Source of the DNA: Phycisphaeraceae bacterium
GTDB lineage: Bacteria > Planctomycetota > Phycisphaerae > Phycisphaerales > Phycisphaeraceae
Reading direction: 5' to 3'
Assembly (NCBI GenBank): GCA_020851735.1
Contig: JADZCD010000062.1
Coordinates: forward strand, 1 to 64,000
Length of the DNA: 64,000 nt
A program made the translations under genes and the position numbers. Under the pieces are notes generated by a model. It was not told where the DNA came from. It ran no database searches and saw only the letters and a program-made list of their open reading frames with translations. Every line of letters begins with the position of its first letter. Position 1 is the first letter of the stretch. Below are positions 25,092 to 33,787 of this stretch, piece by piece.

Positions 25092-25903
25092 ACCCCCAGC
25101 TAGCTACCCTTGCCCTCACGCCACCCGTCAAGGGGTGCCCCACAGCATTTCCGGGGGCCCAAAGGGTGCTGTGTGCGATGAACCGCTTCCCCTCAGCCCC
25201 CGGCTCTGCCGGGGGGTACGTTCGGGGGTACGTCCGCGTGTACTCTTCCCCGTTTAGCGGGCGATCAAAGATCGCCGCGTCCCTCTTCGCTCTCCTCCTT
25301 TCCGCCCTTCTCCTGCCCGCCTGCCACTCCTCGAGCCCAGAGTCCTACCTCAACGACAACGATCGCCTGCGCAGCGAAAACCTCCACCTCCAGCAGCAAA
25401 TCGACCAGCTCAACGAAGACATTGAAATCCGCCTCCACGAAATCCAGACCCTCGTCCAAAAAGCCTCCGCCACCCAACCCGCCGTCGATCCCAGCGCCAT
25501 TCCCGCCGCCGCCCTGGTCCGCTTTGATCGCCTAAGCGCCTTTCACGACACCGACAACGACAAGCAGCCCGATCGCCTGCGTCTTTACGTGAAAATCTTC
25601 GATCAGAAAAAGCGATTCCTCCCCGCCGTCGGCTCCGCCGTGGTCCAGGTCGTCGCCATCCAACCCGAAAAGCCCCCCGTCACTCTGGCGGAAAAAACCT
25701 TCTCCCCCTCGCAATTCGACGCCGCCTACCGCTCCTCCCTGGCCGGCACCCACTACACCCTCGAACTCGACCTGCCCGCCAACCTCCCCCACGATCTGCA
25801 ACAAGCCACCGTCAAACTCACCTTCACCGACTCGGCCACCGGCGTCCAACTCGAACACGAACGGCCCCTGCCCCTCTTCCCACCCGCGAAGCCCACCAAA
25901 TAA
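25088..25903 (+). CDS. Lipoprotein with a coiled coil and a repeat-derived leader
   Basis: A lipoprotein signal ([15 protein letters not shown]) precedes a short coiled coil ([20 protein letters not shown]) and a β-rich C-terminal domain. Function is unknown. The start is unclear: TTG 25088 overlaps the clpP stop, and ATG 25178 is in frame. The ~65 residues ahead of the hydrophobic core are encoded by three repeats: family B with an internal D (25132-25177), A (25193-25219) and E (25253-25281). The E repeat supplies the basic n-region [10 protein letters not shown] of the signal peptide. The ancestral start codon may have been displaced or lost by these insertions. Confidence 0.65.
   Translation: MNPQLATLALTPPVKGCPTAFPGAQRVLCAMNRFPSAPGSAGGYVRGYVRVYSSPFSGRSKIAASLFALLLSALLLPACHSSSPESYLNDNDRLRSENLHLQQQIDQLNEDIEIRLHEIQTLVQKASATQPAVDPSAIPAAALVRFDRLSAFHDTDNDKQPDRLRLYVKIFDQKKRFLPAVGSAVVQVVAIQPEKPPVTLAEKTFSPSQFDAAYRSSLAGTHYTLELDLPANLPHDLQQATVKLTFTDSATGVQLEHERPLPLFPPAKPTK
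25132..25281 (+). repeat. Repeat array (B with internal D, A, E) in the lipoprotein leader
   Basis: B arms GGGTGCCCCACAGCA / TGCTGTGTGC enclose TTCCGGGGGCCC. Then come A (25193-25219) and E (25253-25281, TTTAGCGGGCGATCAAAGAT). All remain open in the lipoprotein frame. Confidence 0.8.
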
Positions 25904-25944
25904 ACCCACGCCCCCGGGTTCGCCCCGTAAAGCGCCTCAAAATA

Positions 25945-26012
25945 AAACCCAGGGAAAAAATCCCTGGGCTCTGTATCTTCTCCGCCAAAGCCCAGGGCCT
26001 CCGTGCCCTGGG
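25945..26012. repeat. Two family C repeats in tandem
   Basis: Copies at 25945-25969 (arms CCCAGGGA/TCCCTGGG) and 25987-26012 (arms AAAGCCCAGGGC/GCCCTGGG) lie between the convergent lipoprotein and pyrE genes and could serve as bidirectional termination hairpins. Confidence 0.7.
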
Positions 26013-26045
26013 ACCCGTCTCTGTCCCCCTTACCCCCCTATCGCC

Positions 26046-26570
26046 CTACTCCGTAATCCCCAAATCCGTCTTCGTCAGCAGGCTGGCAAACGCATACCCG
26101 CCCTTCTCAATGTTCTCCCGCCCGCCTTCTTCCCGGTCCACCACCGCCACCACTTTCACCACCTTCGCGCCCTGGCTTTCAATCACCTTCGCCGCCTCCA
26201 GCACCTGACCGCCCGTCGTCACCACGTCCTCGACCAGCAGCACCCCCTGCCCCGCCGCCAGCTTGCCCTCTAATTGCTTGGCCGTGCCGTATTCCTTCTT
26301 CTGATTGCGGATCAGCACCGTCGGCCGGCCCGTCGCCAGCGCCGCGGCCGTCACCAGCGGTATCCCCCCCAGCTCCGCGCCGGCCAGCACATCCACTTCC
26401 TTCGTCACGTGCCTGGCGAATCGCTCCCCCAGCGCCGCCAGAATATCCGGCTGCGTCTCGAACAGGTACTTGTCCAGGTAATATTTGCTCTTGCGCCCGC
26501 TCCGCAGCGTGAATTCCCCGCGCAACAGCGCCGCCTGACAAATCCGCTTGATCAGAGTTTGCTCGTCCAT
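26046..26570 (-). CDS. pyrE: Orotate phosphoribosyltransferase
   Basis: Transfers orotate to PRPP to give OMP in pyrimidine synthesis; 174 residues. The PRPP-binding loop VLLVEDVVTTGG and the catalytic-loop KKEYGTAKQLEG are visible. LRSGRKSKYYLDKYLFET near the start matches family members. Met at 26570 gives the expected N-terminus; the frame opens 12 codons further upstream. No strong ribosome-binding site is seen. Divergent from the following SDR gene with only about 70 bp between the starts. Confidence 0.93.
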   Translation of the reverse strand: MDEQTLIKRICQAALLRGEFTLRSGRKSKYYLDKYLFETQPDILAALGERFARHVTKEVDVLAGAELGGIPLVTAAALATGRPTVLIRNQKKEYGTAKQLEGKLAAGQGVLLVEDVVTTGGQVLEAAKVIESQGAKVVKVVAVVDREEGGRENIEKGGYAFASLLTKTDLGITE

Positions 26571-26639
26571 GGGCAGGAGTATAAGGTTGACCCGCCTTTC
26601 ACGCACGGGTCGAACACGATCCGAGCCGGACCTCTAATC

Positions 26640-27479
26640 ATGCCCAACGACTTGCGCGGCAAAGTCATCGTCATCACCGGCGCCAGCTCCGGCATCGGCG
26701 CCGCCACCGCCGAGGCCTGCGCCGCCGCCGGCATGACCGTCGTCTTGGCCGCCCGCCGCGCCGATCGCCTCGAAGAAGTCGCCCGCCGCTGCCGCCAGGC
26801 CGGCGCCGCCTCCGGCGGGCAAGCCCTGGTCATCCCCACCGACGTACGCAGCGACGCACAGGTCGAACACTTAATCGACCTCACCCTGGAAAAAACCAAC
26901 CGCCTCGACGCCGTCTTCGCCAACGCCGGGTACGGCCTGTGCGCCTCGGTGGTCAGAACCAGCCCCCAACAATTGCATGAAATCTTCGACACCAACTTCT
27001 TCGGCACCGTGCGCCTGCTGCGGGCCGCCGTTCCGCATCTGATCGCCCGTGGCGGCGGACACCTGCTGATCTGCGCCAGCGTGGTCAGCAAGGTCGGCCT
27101 GCCCATGTACGGCGCTTACTCAGCCACCAAAGCCGCCCAGGATTCCCTGGGCTCCGCCCTGCGCGCCGAATTGGACGCCTACCCCATCACCGTCAGCACC
27201 ATTTACCCCATCGGCACCGTCACGGAATTCACCAAGGTCGTCGGCGAAATCTCCCACCTCCCGCACGCTCGCCCCAACACCCCCTCGCGCCTGGCTCATT
27301 CGCCGGAAAAAGTCGCCCGGGCCATCGTCCGCTGCCTCCGCCGCCCCCGCCCGGAAGTCTGGCCCAATCGCCCCGTCCGCTTCGCTCTGGCCATAGCCAT
27401 CGCCTTCCCCAGGTTAACCGCCTGGGCCATGCGCTTAATCATGCGCCATCGCTATCAAAAAACCTCGACTGTTGTATGA
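26640..27479 (+). CDS. SDR family NAD(P)-dependent oxidoreductase
   Basis: 279 residues. TGASSGIG lies near residue 14, ANAGYG in the middle, and the YSATK catalytic pair follows an active-site Ser region (LICASVVSKVG). The C-terminal SLGSALRAEL and the basic tail resemble classical SDRs of the DltE/YqjQ type. Substrate unknown. The start ATG 26640 matches the family; the upstream open frame is antisense to pyrE. Confidence 0.85.
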   Translation: MPNDLRGKVIVITGASSGIGAATAEACAAAGMTVVLAARRADRLEEVARRCRQAGAASGGQALVIPTDVRSDAQVEHLIDLTLEKTNRLDAVFANAGYGLCASVVRTSPQQLHEIFDTNFFGTVRLLRAAVPHLIARGGGHLLICASVVSKVGLPMYGAYSATKAAQDSLGSALRAELDAYPITVSTIYPIGTVTEFTKVVGEISHLPHARPNTPSRLAHSPEKVARAIVRCLRRPRPEVWPNRPVRFALAIAIAFPRLTAWAMRLIMRHRYQKTSTVV

Positions 27480-27574
27480 ACGATCCTGACAAATCAGGGG
27501 GGATCAATCGCAAGCGCACCGACGGAGGCAGGGAATCAGCCAGACAAAGGTCTGCCAACCGCATCCAATGTGTC

Positions 27575-27940
27575 TCACCCGTACATGGGCATGCAGATAT
27601 GCACCGTCGGCCGTTTGGCCTTGCGGCAAACGCGCTCGGTCATGTCCAGCAGCAATTCCACCTGGCGATCCAGGTGCCGGCACATGCTCCCGTCCACCAC
27701 GCTGTCTCCGCACTCTCCGCAGAACTGTTGCTCGTCCAGCACCCGACGGATCTTCTGCTCCACGTCGTCGCCCGGCTGCTCCAAATGCTGGTCCACAATG
27801 TCCACCAGGTGCTCGAAAATACTCGCCATGTGGACCCAGTTAGCCAGCGCCTTGCTCTCGCAACCCGAATCCTCCTCCAAGCGTTGCCATTCCTGCTTAA
27901 GCAGCTCCAGAAATTCTCTCTCCATCACCGGCTGTGTCAT
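27575..27940 (-). CDS. Small cysteine-containing protein of unknown function
   Basis: 121 residues, mostly helical. A CGECGDSVVDGSMC motif with a later Cys (ERVC) and a Cys/Met/His-containing C-terminus (VHICMPMYG) could bind metal. No family was recognised. AGGAGG lies 6 nt before the ATG at 27940 (a tandem ATG at 27943 is too close), one of the strongest ribosome-binding sites in the window, which supports a real and well-translated gene. It stands alone with an AT-richer upstream region. Confidence 0.6.
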   Translation of the reverse strand: MTQPVMEREFLELLKQEWQRLEEDSGCESKALANWVHMASIFEHLVDIVDQHLEQPGDDVEQKIRRVLDEQQFCGECGDSVVDGSMCRHLDRQVELLLDMTERVCRKAKRPTVHICMPMYG

Positions 27941-28253
27941 CATGCACCTCCTGGCGGCCCCGGTTTTCCATTGTTCCAACCCGAAACAGACACAACTCCA
28001 GATCATCTCGTCGGCTATCGCTCCTCAATGGCACAAAACCGACAGCACATCGCTGACGTTATCGCCCTTTGCTTTCTTCCCACAACTTGGACTACACCCT
28101 GACCACCAAACGAAGGAACCCAAATTGAACATCGAAAACCGAGAGAGGGGCTGGAAAGACCCCTAACAAAAGTTACCCAAATTAACATCCAAAGTCAATG
28201 AAAAAACAGCCAAATTTGTCAAAAACCCTAATTCTTATTGGACCTTTAGCCGT
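27941..28253. other. AT-richer intergenic region
   Basis: About 310 bp between two minus-strand genes. A-rich stretches and a weak AGGGG/CCCCT hairpin near 28147-28167 are present. It probably holds the end of the sigma-factor operon and the promoter of the small Cys protein. No gene is seen. Confidence 0.4.
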
Positions 28254-29297
28254 CTAAGGGATCAGGTGGGCGTCGTCCGAGCGGGTCGGCGATTCCGTGC
28301 CCTGGTAATGGTCCAGGCCATGCAATAGCCAGATATTGTCCCGCTCCGACCCCGGCAGCCAGGGCTGGCTGGACCAAAGCACCGTCCCGTCGCCGCGAAG
28401 AATATTCTGCCCGCCGCGATGGAACCGGCTGGCGGTGGTGGCCGGCAAATCCTTGCGGAAGGTCAGTTCCGCCCCCTGCTGGCCGGGCTTGATCCGGATC
28501 AAAAACAGCGGGTTCTTGTCCGCCAAAATCGCCAGATGCGGCACCCCTTCCAAAACGATCGGCCGCGCGGTGAATTGGTTTTGATAGCTGTACGAAACCG
28601 CGTCAGGATTAGGCCAATCGAACTGCCCCTGCGGCAGGGACATGGCCGCCTGCTCGTTTTCCGGACAAGCCAGCGCCGCCGGATTGATGTAACCCTGGCG
28701 GATAATCAAATAAAGATGGGCGGAATTCGACTGCACCTGCCCTTGGGCCGTCTGGCCTGTCTGGCTGTTCTGGCCGACCCGATACCACGGCACCCCCGCG
28801 AAATTGCCGCTGCGCGGCATCTGCCCCTGGTGGTCACTGGCATAAGAGTTCATCGCCGCCCCCGCCGCGCCCAGATTGTTGGCACAGGCGATGCGGCGGG
28901 CTTCCGATCGGGTATATCCCAGCGAAGGCCACAGCAGCGATACCCCCACCAGCAGAATAGCCGCCACCGCGCCCATGTCGCTCCAATTCCAGCGCCGGCT
29001 CGGCGTCGTCAGATATTCAATTTGCCTGCGGAAACGCTCGGTTTGCTCCGCGTCCTTAACCTTCGCCAACGTGCCCGCCAGCAGATCACGCCCCGGCTTC
29101 TCCACTGGACATGAACCGATCAGGCTCATCCACTCCGCCACCCGCCCCGCTCGCGGCGACTCCTGGCCGCCCGGCCAAGCTTCCGCCGCCTGGTCCTGGC
29201 CCGGACCGGAAAGCCAGTCCAGCATCGCATCCACCAGCTCAGCATCCTGGGCTGAGAGCTGCGGCAATCCGTGTTTTGGCTTGTGCTGGCGTTCCAT
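28254..29297 (-). CDS. Membrane protein paired with the ECF sigma factor (anti-sigma-like, DUF1559-like C-terminus)
   Basis: 347 residues. The soluble N-terminus (about 1-100) would face the cytoplasm, one transmembrane helix lies in MGAVAAILLVGVSLLWPSLG, and the exported part has SEARRIACANNLGAAGAAMN. Next come DHQGQMP and a late HRGGQNILRGDG, the CxxNL/H-X-DG style of planctomycete pseudopilin-like DUF1559 proteins. It follows an ECF sigma gene by 26 bp, so an anti-sigma or sensor role is likely from context. No classical HxxxCxxC zinc motif is seen. ATG 29297 has AGGAA upstream. Confidence 0.65.
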   Translation of the reverse strand: MERQHKPKHGLPQLSAQDAELVDAMLDWLSGPGQDQAAEAWPGGQESPRAGRVAEWMSLIGSCPVEKPGRDLLAGTLAKVKDAEQTERFRRQIEYLTTPSRRWNWSDMGAVAAILLVGVSLLWPSLGYTRSEARRIACANNLGAAGAAMNSYASDHQGQMPRSGNFAGVPWYRVGQNSQTGQTAQGQVQSNSAHLYLIIRQGYINPAALACPENEQAAMSLPQGQFDWPNPDAVSYSYQNQFTARPIVLEGVPHLAILADKNPLFLIRIKPGQQGAELTFRKDLPATTASRFHRGGQNILRGDGTVLWSSQPWLPGSERDNIWLLHGLDHYQGTESPTRSDDAHLIP

Positions 29298-29323
29298 GGT
29301 TCCTGCTTCTGATTCGATCCCAG

Positions 29324-29950
29324 TTAAAGCTGATCCGCCCACTCCCCTTGCGCTGCCCGCCACTGCTCAGCGAATGCCGCCACCGCCGCGTGCAGCCTGC
29401 TCTTGACCGTTCCCAAAGGCACCCCCAGCATCTGCGCGATGTCCTTGTAGGCCAGACGCTGAAAGTAAGCCAGTAACAAAACCTCCTTCAAATGGTCCGG
29501 CAATGCCTGCACCGTGTCCTGAACCAACCGCCGCGTCTCTTCCCGCTCCGCGGTCAGGTCCGGCAGCGGCACAGGACTTTCCAATAAATCAATCACCTGC
29601 CGCCCGTCGTCGTTCCCCGCTTCCAGGGGGGCCGACAGCACGTGGGCGTTGATCTGGTTGTTTCTACGTAACCAGTCCCTTGCTTTGTTCGCCGCAATTG
29701 TAAAAAGCCACGGACGAAATCTGCGGCTCGTATCGAATGTATCGATCGAAAGGTGAACTTGGAGAAACGCTTCCTGAAACAAATCCTCCGCCACCGCCCG
29801 TCGACCCACAAATCGCATCAAAAAGTGAAATAGCGTCTCTTGATAGCGAACCACCAGCTCCTCAAATACCCCGTCCTGGCCGGAACGGTATCGCTCCACC
29901 AGCTCTTCATCCGTCAGTCGGCCCAGCCCCTGATCGCTATTCAAGTCCAT
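29324..29950 (-). CDS. ECF RNA polymerase sigma factor
   Basis: 208 residues. Sigma region 2 (YQETLFHFLMRFVGRRAVAEDLFQEAFLQVH, RPWLFTIAANKARDWLRR) and region 4 (LPDHLKEVLLLAYFQRLAYKDIAQMLGVPLGTVKSRLHAA) are complete; there is no region 3. It would direct RNA polymerase to a small regulon in response to the membrane partner encoded just downstream. ATG 29950 is used. The target promoter motif is not known. Confidence 0.92.
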   Translation of the reverse strand: MDLNSDQGLGRLTDEELVERYRSGQDGVFEELVVRYQETLFHFLMRFVGRRAVAEDLFQEAFLQVHLSIDTFDTSRRFRPWLFTIAANKARDWLRRNNQINAHVLSAPLEAGNDDGRQVIDLLESPVPLPDLTAEREETRRLVQDTVQALPDHLKEVLLLAYFQRLAYKDIAQMLGVPLGTVKSRLHAAVAAFAEQWRAAQGEWADQL

Positions 29951-30074
29951 GTAAGACCCGATTTTAACATCGCCAGCCCCCAGATGTACCCCCCCCGCAA
30001 GCCAACCCCGGAAACCAACCCCGCAAGCACACTCCGCGACCGCCTTTGGATATTCCTATTGTGCCTTTCGCTTG

Positions 30075-30102
30075 TTCAGCCCCCGGCTCTGCCGGGGGGT
30101 AC
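30075..30102. repeat. Family A repeat
   Basis: TTCAGCCCCCGGCTCTGCCG then GGGGGTAC, in the gap between the DUF1015 gene's 3' side and the sigma-factor gene's 5' side. Confidence 0.8.
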
Positions 30103-30188
30103 AAGTTCACCCTCCGCGATGCCTCTAAATCCCGACAAAAGCAGCCGCCACAACCGCCATGGCCTGTGCCCAAGTCTGGCCCGGCGTC

Positions 30189-31682
30189 TTACCCCAACGG
30201 ATTTATCACCAGTCCCGTAGCCAACTTAGGATAAAAAAACGTGCTCTTCTGCGGCATCAGTTCCCCCGCCATGCTCACCGCCTTCACCGAACCCAGCGGC
30301 GTCGGCTGCACGATCACCCCGATCTGCCAACCCGGCTGATCCGCTATCTTCCCCAACTCCTCAAGCGTGTGCGGGAACTTCCACGCCACTTCCACCCCCG
30401 CCCCACCGAAGCTCGGCCCGCAAATGTCCTCCACCACCAAATGCTGCAATATCGCCACGTCCAATTGCCGCCAAGCCTCGCTGGCCTTGGGAAACCGCCC
30501 CCGCAACGGATCGCCATCCACCGTCGTGGCCACCCACAGCCGATCCGCCCCCTTCGGCTCGCCCGGCAGATAAATCCCCATCGCGTGCGCCCCCGCCGTC
30601 GGCAACGCCCGCTCTAATTCACCCAATCCCTTTTCATCCGCCGGCGCCGGCTTACCGTCCCGGCCACGGAACGGCTTTAAACTCAATTTCCCCGCCGCCG
30701 CCTTACCCAACTCCGCCGCCGTCACCGCCTGCATCCCACCCAACACCCGATGCGTCGGCAGCACAATCATCCCCGGATCCTCCATCGCCACCAACACAAA
30801 CATGCACGCCCCCCCCGGAAGTCCCCCCGGAAGTAAAGGCATCGACGAGCCGCGCGCGTCAGCAAGCGGTTCCTTATTAAACGCCCCCGGAAGTTTCAAA
30901 GCCGGACCTGAGTCCCTTCCTGGAGACGAAGGTCCGGTTCCTGCCCCCGCCTGCCCCTGCATTTCCTTTAAATAATTCAGGGCCGTGTTGTAGCGGTGAT
31001 GCCCGTCGGCAATGAACACATCCCGCCCGCGCAGCGCCTCCTGCAATAACCCCACGCTCTTTTCATCGTCGACCGCCCACACCTCATGCTCCACCCCGTC
31101 CCCCGCCGTGCGCCCGCCAAAGTCCGCCGCTCGGCCTGCCGTCAATTGCGCCAGCAATTTCCCCACCTGGTCCTGCCCGTCGGAATAAAGCCCGAAGATC
31201 GGCGATAGCTGCGCCCGCGTGGCCCGCATCAATCGCAAGCGATCTTCCTTAGGCCCGCTGAAAGTCTGCTCGTGCGGAAAAATCCCCCCGCTGCCGTCCG
31301 CCGCCGGCCCAAACGGCTGCACGGGCAAATTGGCGATCAATCCCCGCCGCGTGTGCCGCCGCCCCCCGGCCGTAAACGTCTGGTGATAGACGAAAAACGC
31401 CGGCTTCCCCCGCGACGCCAGCACCTTGCGGGCCAGCAAATCCCGATACCTAGCCCCCGCCTGCTCATACACCTCCGCCGGCCCCACCGTCTTGGCCGGC
31501 AAGTGCGGCAGATCAATCCCCACGATGTTCTGCGCACTCTGGGCCAGAAGCTTGGCTTTGTCCTTCTCATCCAGCACGTCATACGGCGGAGCGATGAGCG
31601 ACGAGATATCCGCCGGGCTCGCCCCCGCAGCCCCCAAAGCCTGGGCAAAGCAGATGGCCGGTATCGGTTCAATCTTGGGCAT
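30189..31682 (-). CDS. DUF1015 family protein with an in-frame repeat cassette
   Basis: 497 residues. The DUF1015 hallmark FIADGHHRYNTAL (residues ~223-235) and the N-terminal SSLIAPPYDVLD are present. The family is conserved in many bacteria and archaea; some relatives are kinases acting on serine, but function is not assigned here. Residues ~243-291 are repeat-encoded (GTGPSSPGRDSGPA from family H, EPLADARGSS from family L, PGGLPGG from D). The conserved sequence then resumes at CMFVLVAMEDPGMIVLPTHR. ATG 31682. Confidence 0.85.
   Translation of the reverse strand: MPKIEPIPAICFAQALGAAGASPADISSLIAPPYDVLDEKDKAKLLAQSAQNIVGIDLPHLPAKTVGPAEVYEQAGARYRDLLARKVLASRGKPAFFVYHQTFTAGGRRHTRRGLIANLPVQPFGPAADGSGGIFPHEQTFSGPKEDRLRLMRATRAQLSPIFGLYSDGQDQVGKLLAQLTAGRAADFGGRTAGDGVEHEVWAVDDEKSVGLLQEALRGRDVFIADGHHRYNTALNYLKEMQGQAGAGTGPSSPGRDSGPALKLPGAFNKEPLADARGSSMPLLPGGLPGGACMFVLVAMEDPGMIVLPTHRVLGGMQAVTAAELGKAAAGKLSLKPFRGRDGKPAPADEKGLGELERALPTAGAHAMGIYLPGEPKGADRLWVATTVDGDPLRGRFPKASEAWRQLDVAILQHLVVEDICGPSFGGAGVEVAWKFPHTLEELGKIADQPGWQIGVIVQPTPLGSVKAVSMAGELMPQKSTFFYPKLATGLVINPLG
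30810..30956 (-). repeat. In-frame repeat cassette in DUF1015
   Basis: Family D words near 30815-30835 and 30885-30895, family L (30844-30873, CCGCGCGCGTCAGCAAGCGG) and family H (30898-30941). Confidence 0.8.
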
Positions 31683-31865
31683 GGCAGTTGGTTTTCCTGA
31701 TCGTGGTCAGTCAATTTCGATCCAGCGTCCAGCCCCGCGCCGCCAAGCTGGATATCCGCGACCGCGGGCGCGTAAGTCCCACAGAGTAGCCGCTGCGGCA
31801 GAGCCCGGCCAGCCCCCCCGTTTGACGGGCACGCCCGTCCTTCCGTCCCGTTGCCAAGTCTAGAT

Positions 31866-31891
31866 AAAGCCCCCGGCTCTGCCGGGGGGTC
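31866..31891. repeat. Family A repeat
   Basis: AAAGCCCCCGGCTCTGCCGG then GGGGT. Confidence 0.8.
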
Positions 31892-31946
31892 TCCGGGGGT
31901 GTCCGGGGGGCGTCTCTTCCCGCGGTTGCCCTGAAGTCGCCTCGGT

Positions 31947-31972
31947 AAAGCCCAGGGAAGAAATCCCTGGGC
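31947..31972. repeat. Family C repeat
   Basis: AAAGCCCAGGGAAGAAATCC then CTGGGC, nearly identical to 12718-12743. Confidence 0.8.
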
Positions 31973-32095
31973 CGATCACTCATTCCATTCCGTTGCCTCC
32001 ACCCAGCCGCGCCAAGGCAACACCGCAAAGCTGGGAATCGCCCTGCCTGTAAGCCCCTTGGTTACAAAGGACTTTGCCGCTACGCTAACAACGAT

Positions 32096-33730
32096 ATGAC
32101 TCTCCTGGCTGTCCCCATCATGGTCAAGTCCGTCGATCAGGCCCTGGCCGCCGCCGCCCAGGCCGCGGAACACGGCGCCGACCTGGTGGAATTCCGCCTT
32201 GATCGCCTGCCCCCCGAAGTGCCGCTGGATTCCCTAGGCTCCCTCGTCGAACGCTCCCCCTTGCCGAGCATCGTCACCTGCCGTCTGCAATCCGAGGGCG
32301 GGCATTTCGCCGGCTCGGAAGATTGCCGCCTCGCCCGCTTGCACGCCGCGTTGCACGCCTCCCGTCCGCCCGTTTACATCGACGTGGAATTGGCCGCCTA
32401 TGAGCAATCCGCTTCCTTCCACCAGGCGCTTGACAGCCTGCTCGGGCCGCCCGCAAATGAACTGGCCAACACCACCGGATTGATACTTTCGTATCACGAT
32501 TTTAAGTCGCGCCCGCCTGACCTCTACCAGCGCCTGGAAGCGATGGCTGCCGCTCCGCATTGCCGCGTGGCCAAGGTCGCCTGGCACGCCCGCTCCCTGC
32601 GCGACAATCTGGAAGCCTTTGAAATCCTCCTCCGCCGCCAGAAACCCACCATCGCCCTCTGCATGGGCCCGTTCGGCCTGCCCAGCCGCGTGCTGGCCAA
32701 AAAATTCGGCGCCCTGCTGACCTTCGCCTCCCTGGATAACGATCAAGCCACCGCGCCCGGCCAGCCCTCCGTGACGGAACTGAAAAAACTCTTCCGCTGG
32801 GACGCCGTCGGACCAGACACCCGCGTCTACGGAGTCATCGGCTACCCCGTCGGACATTCGCTAAGCCCCCTGGTCCACAACGCCGGCTTTACCCACACCG
32901 GTTTCGACGGCGTCTATCTGCCCCTGCCGATTCCCCCGGAATACGAACACTTTAAAGCCACCGTCAGCTCCTGGCTGGACCTGCCCCAACTCCACTTCCA
33001 GGGCGCGTCCGTGACGATTCCCCACAAGGAAAACCTGCTCCGCTTCGTGCGCGAACGCGGCGGCGAAATCGAACCCCTGGCCGAACGCATCGGCGCCGCC
33101 AACACGCTTTGCGTGCGCCCCGACGGCTCGCTCTACGCTTCCAACACCGACTACGCCGCCGCGCTCAGCGCCGTGTGCGATCGGCTCGGCATCGCCCCCG
33201 ACGCCCTGGCCGGCCAGCAGGTGGCGGTCATCGGCGCCGGCGGCGCCGCCCGGGCCATCGTCGCCGGCTTCGCCCAGCATGGCGCTAACGTGACGATCTA
33301 CAATCGCACCCTGCAACGGGCCGAGGACCTGGCCGCGGAGTTCTCCAACCCTTGCCCCCAAAATCCTCGCGCAGGTAAAGTCACCGCCGCATCCCTGGAA
33401 AAAGTCCACGACTCCTGCTGCCAGGTCTACATCAACTGCACGCCCATCGGCATGCACCCCAACGTCCACGATTCCCCCATTACCGAAACCTCCTCCATGC
33501 GCTGCTGGGGCCCGGGCACCGTGGTGTTCGACACCATCTACAACCCCGTGCACACCCGCCTCCTGCGCCAAGCTCGCGCCGCCGGCTGCCTGACTATCCC
33601 CGGCACCGAAATGTTCCTCCGCCAGGCCGCCGCCCAATTCACCCTCTGGACCAGCCAAGATGCCCCCGTCGCTGTCTTCCAACGCCTCTTGATGGACCAC
33701 TTAGCCGAAAGCTTCACCCCCGGAAGCTAA
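32096..33730 (+). CDS. aroDE: Bifunctional 3-dehydroquinate dehydratase (type I) / shikimate dehydrogenase
   Basis: 544-residue fusion covering steps 3 and 4 of the shikimate pathway. The N-terminal ~235 residues are a type I AroD barrel: VEFRLDRLP near the start, the catalytic His in LSYHDF and the Schiff-base Lys in VAKVAWHAR. The C-terminal part is AroE: GVIGYPVGHSLSPLVHNAGF, VTIPHKE, GAANTL, NTDYAAAL and the NADP loop GAGGAARAI. Similar fusions exist in plants, chlamydiae and planctomycetes. ATG 32096. Its stop is 13 bp before a family E repeat. Confidence 0.94.
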   Translation: MTLLAVPIMVKSVDQALAAAAQAAEHGADLVEFRLDRLPPEVPLDSLGSLVERSPLPSIVTCRLQSEGGHFAGSEDCRLARLHAALHASRPPVYIDVELAAYEQSASFHQALDSLLGPPANELANTTGLILSYHDFKSRPPDLYQRLEAMAAAPHCRVAKVAWHARSLRDNLEAFEILLRRQKPTIALCMGPFGLPSRVLAKKFGALLTFASLDNDQATAPGQPSVTELKKLFRWDAVGPDTRVYGVIGYPVGHSLSPLVHNAGFTHTGFDGVYLPLPIPPEYEHFKATVSSWLDLPQLHFQGASVTIPHKENLLRFVRERGGEIEPLAERIGAANTLCVRPDGSLYASNTDYAAALSAVCDRLGIAPDALAGQQVAVIGAGGAARAIVAGFAQHGANVTIYNRTLQRAEDLAAEFSNPCPQNPRAGKVTAASLEKVHDSCCQVYINCTPIGMHPNVHDSPITETSSMRCWGPGTVVFDTIYNPVHTRLLRQARAAGCLTIPGTEMFLRQAAAQFTLWTSQDAPVAVFQRLLMDHLAESFTPGS

Positions 33731-33743
33731 CCGCAATATCCCG

Positions 33744-33771
33744 TTTAGCGGGCGATCGCAGATCGCCGCGC
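33744..33771. repeat. Family E repeat
   Basis: TTTAGCGGGCGATCGCAGAT then CGCCGCG, between the convergent aroDE and yraN genes. It is the cleanest copy: arms GGCGATC/GATCGCC. Confidence 0.8.
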
Positions 33772-33787
33772 ATTCCCAGATATCTCC

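Larger units (their letters stand above)
31683..32095. other. Intergenic region with repeats A and C
   Basis: No gene in about 410 bp. It contains a GACGGGCACGCCCGTC palindrome (~31824-31840), family A (31866-31891) followed by G-rich D-like words, and family C (31947-31972). It lies between divergent DUF1015 and aroDE and must contain both promoters. Confidence 0.5.

Noticed and set aside
33744-33771. HIP1-like (GCGATCGC) cyanobacterial palindrome
   Set aside because: The octamer occurs only as part of family E, whose conserved unit is longer; several E copies lack it.
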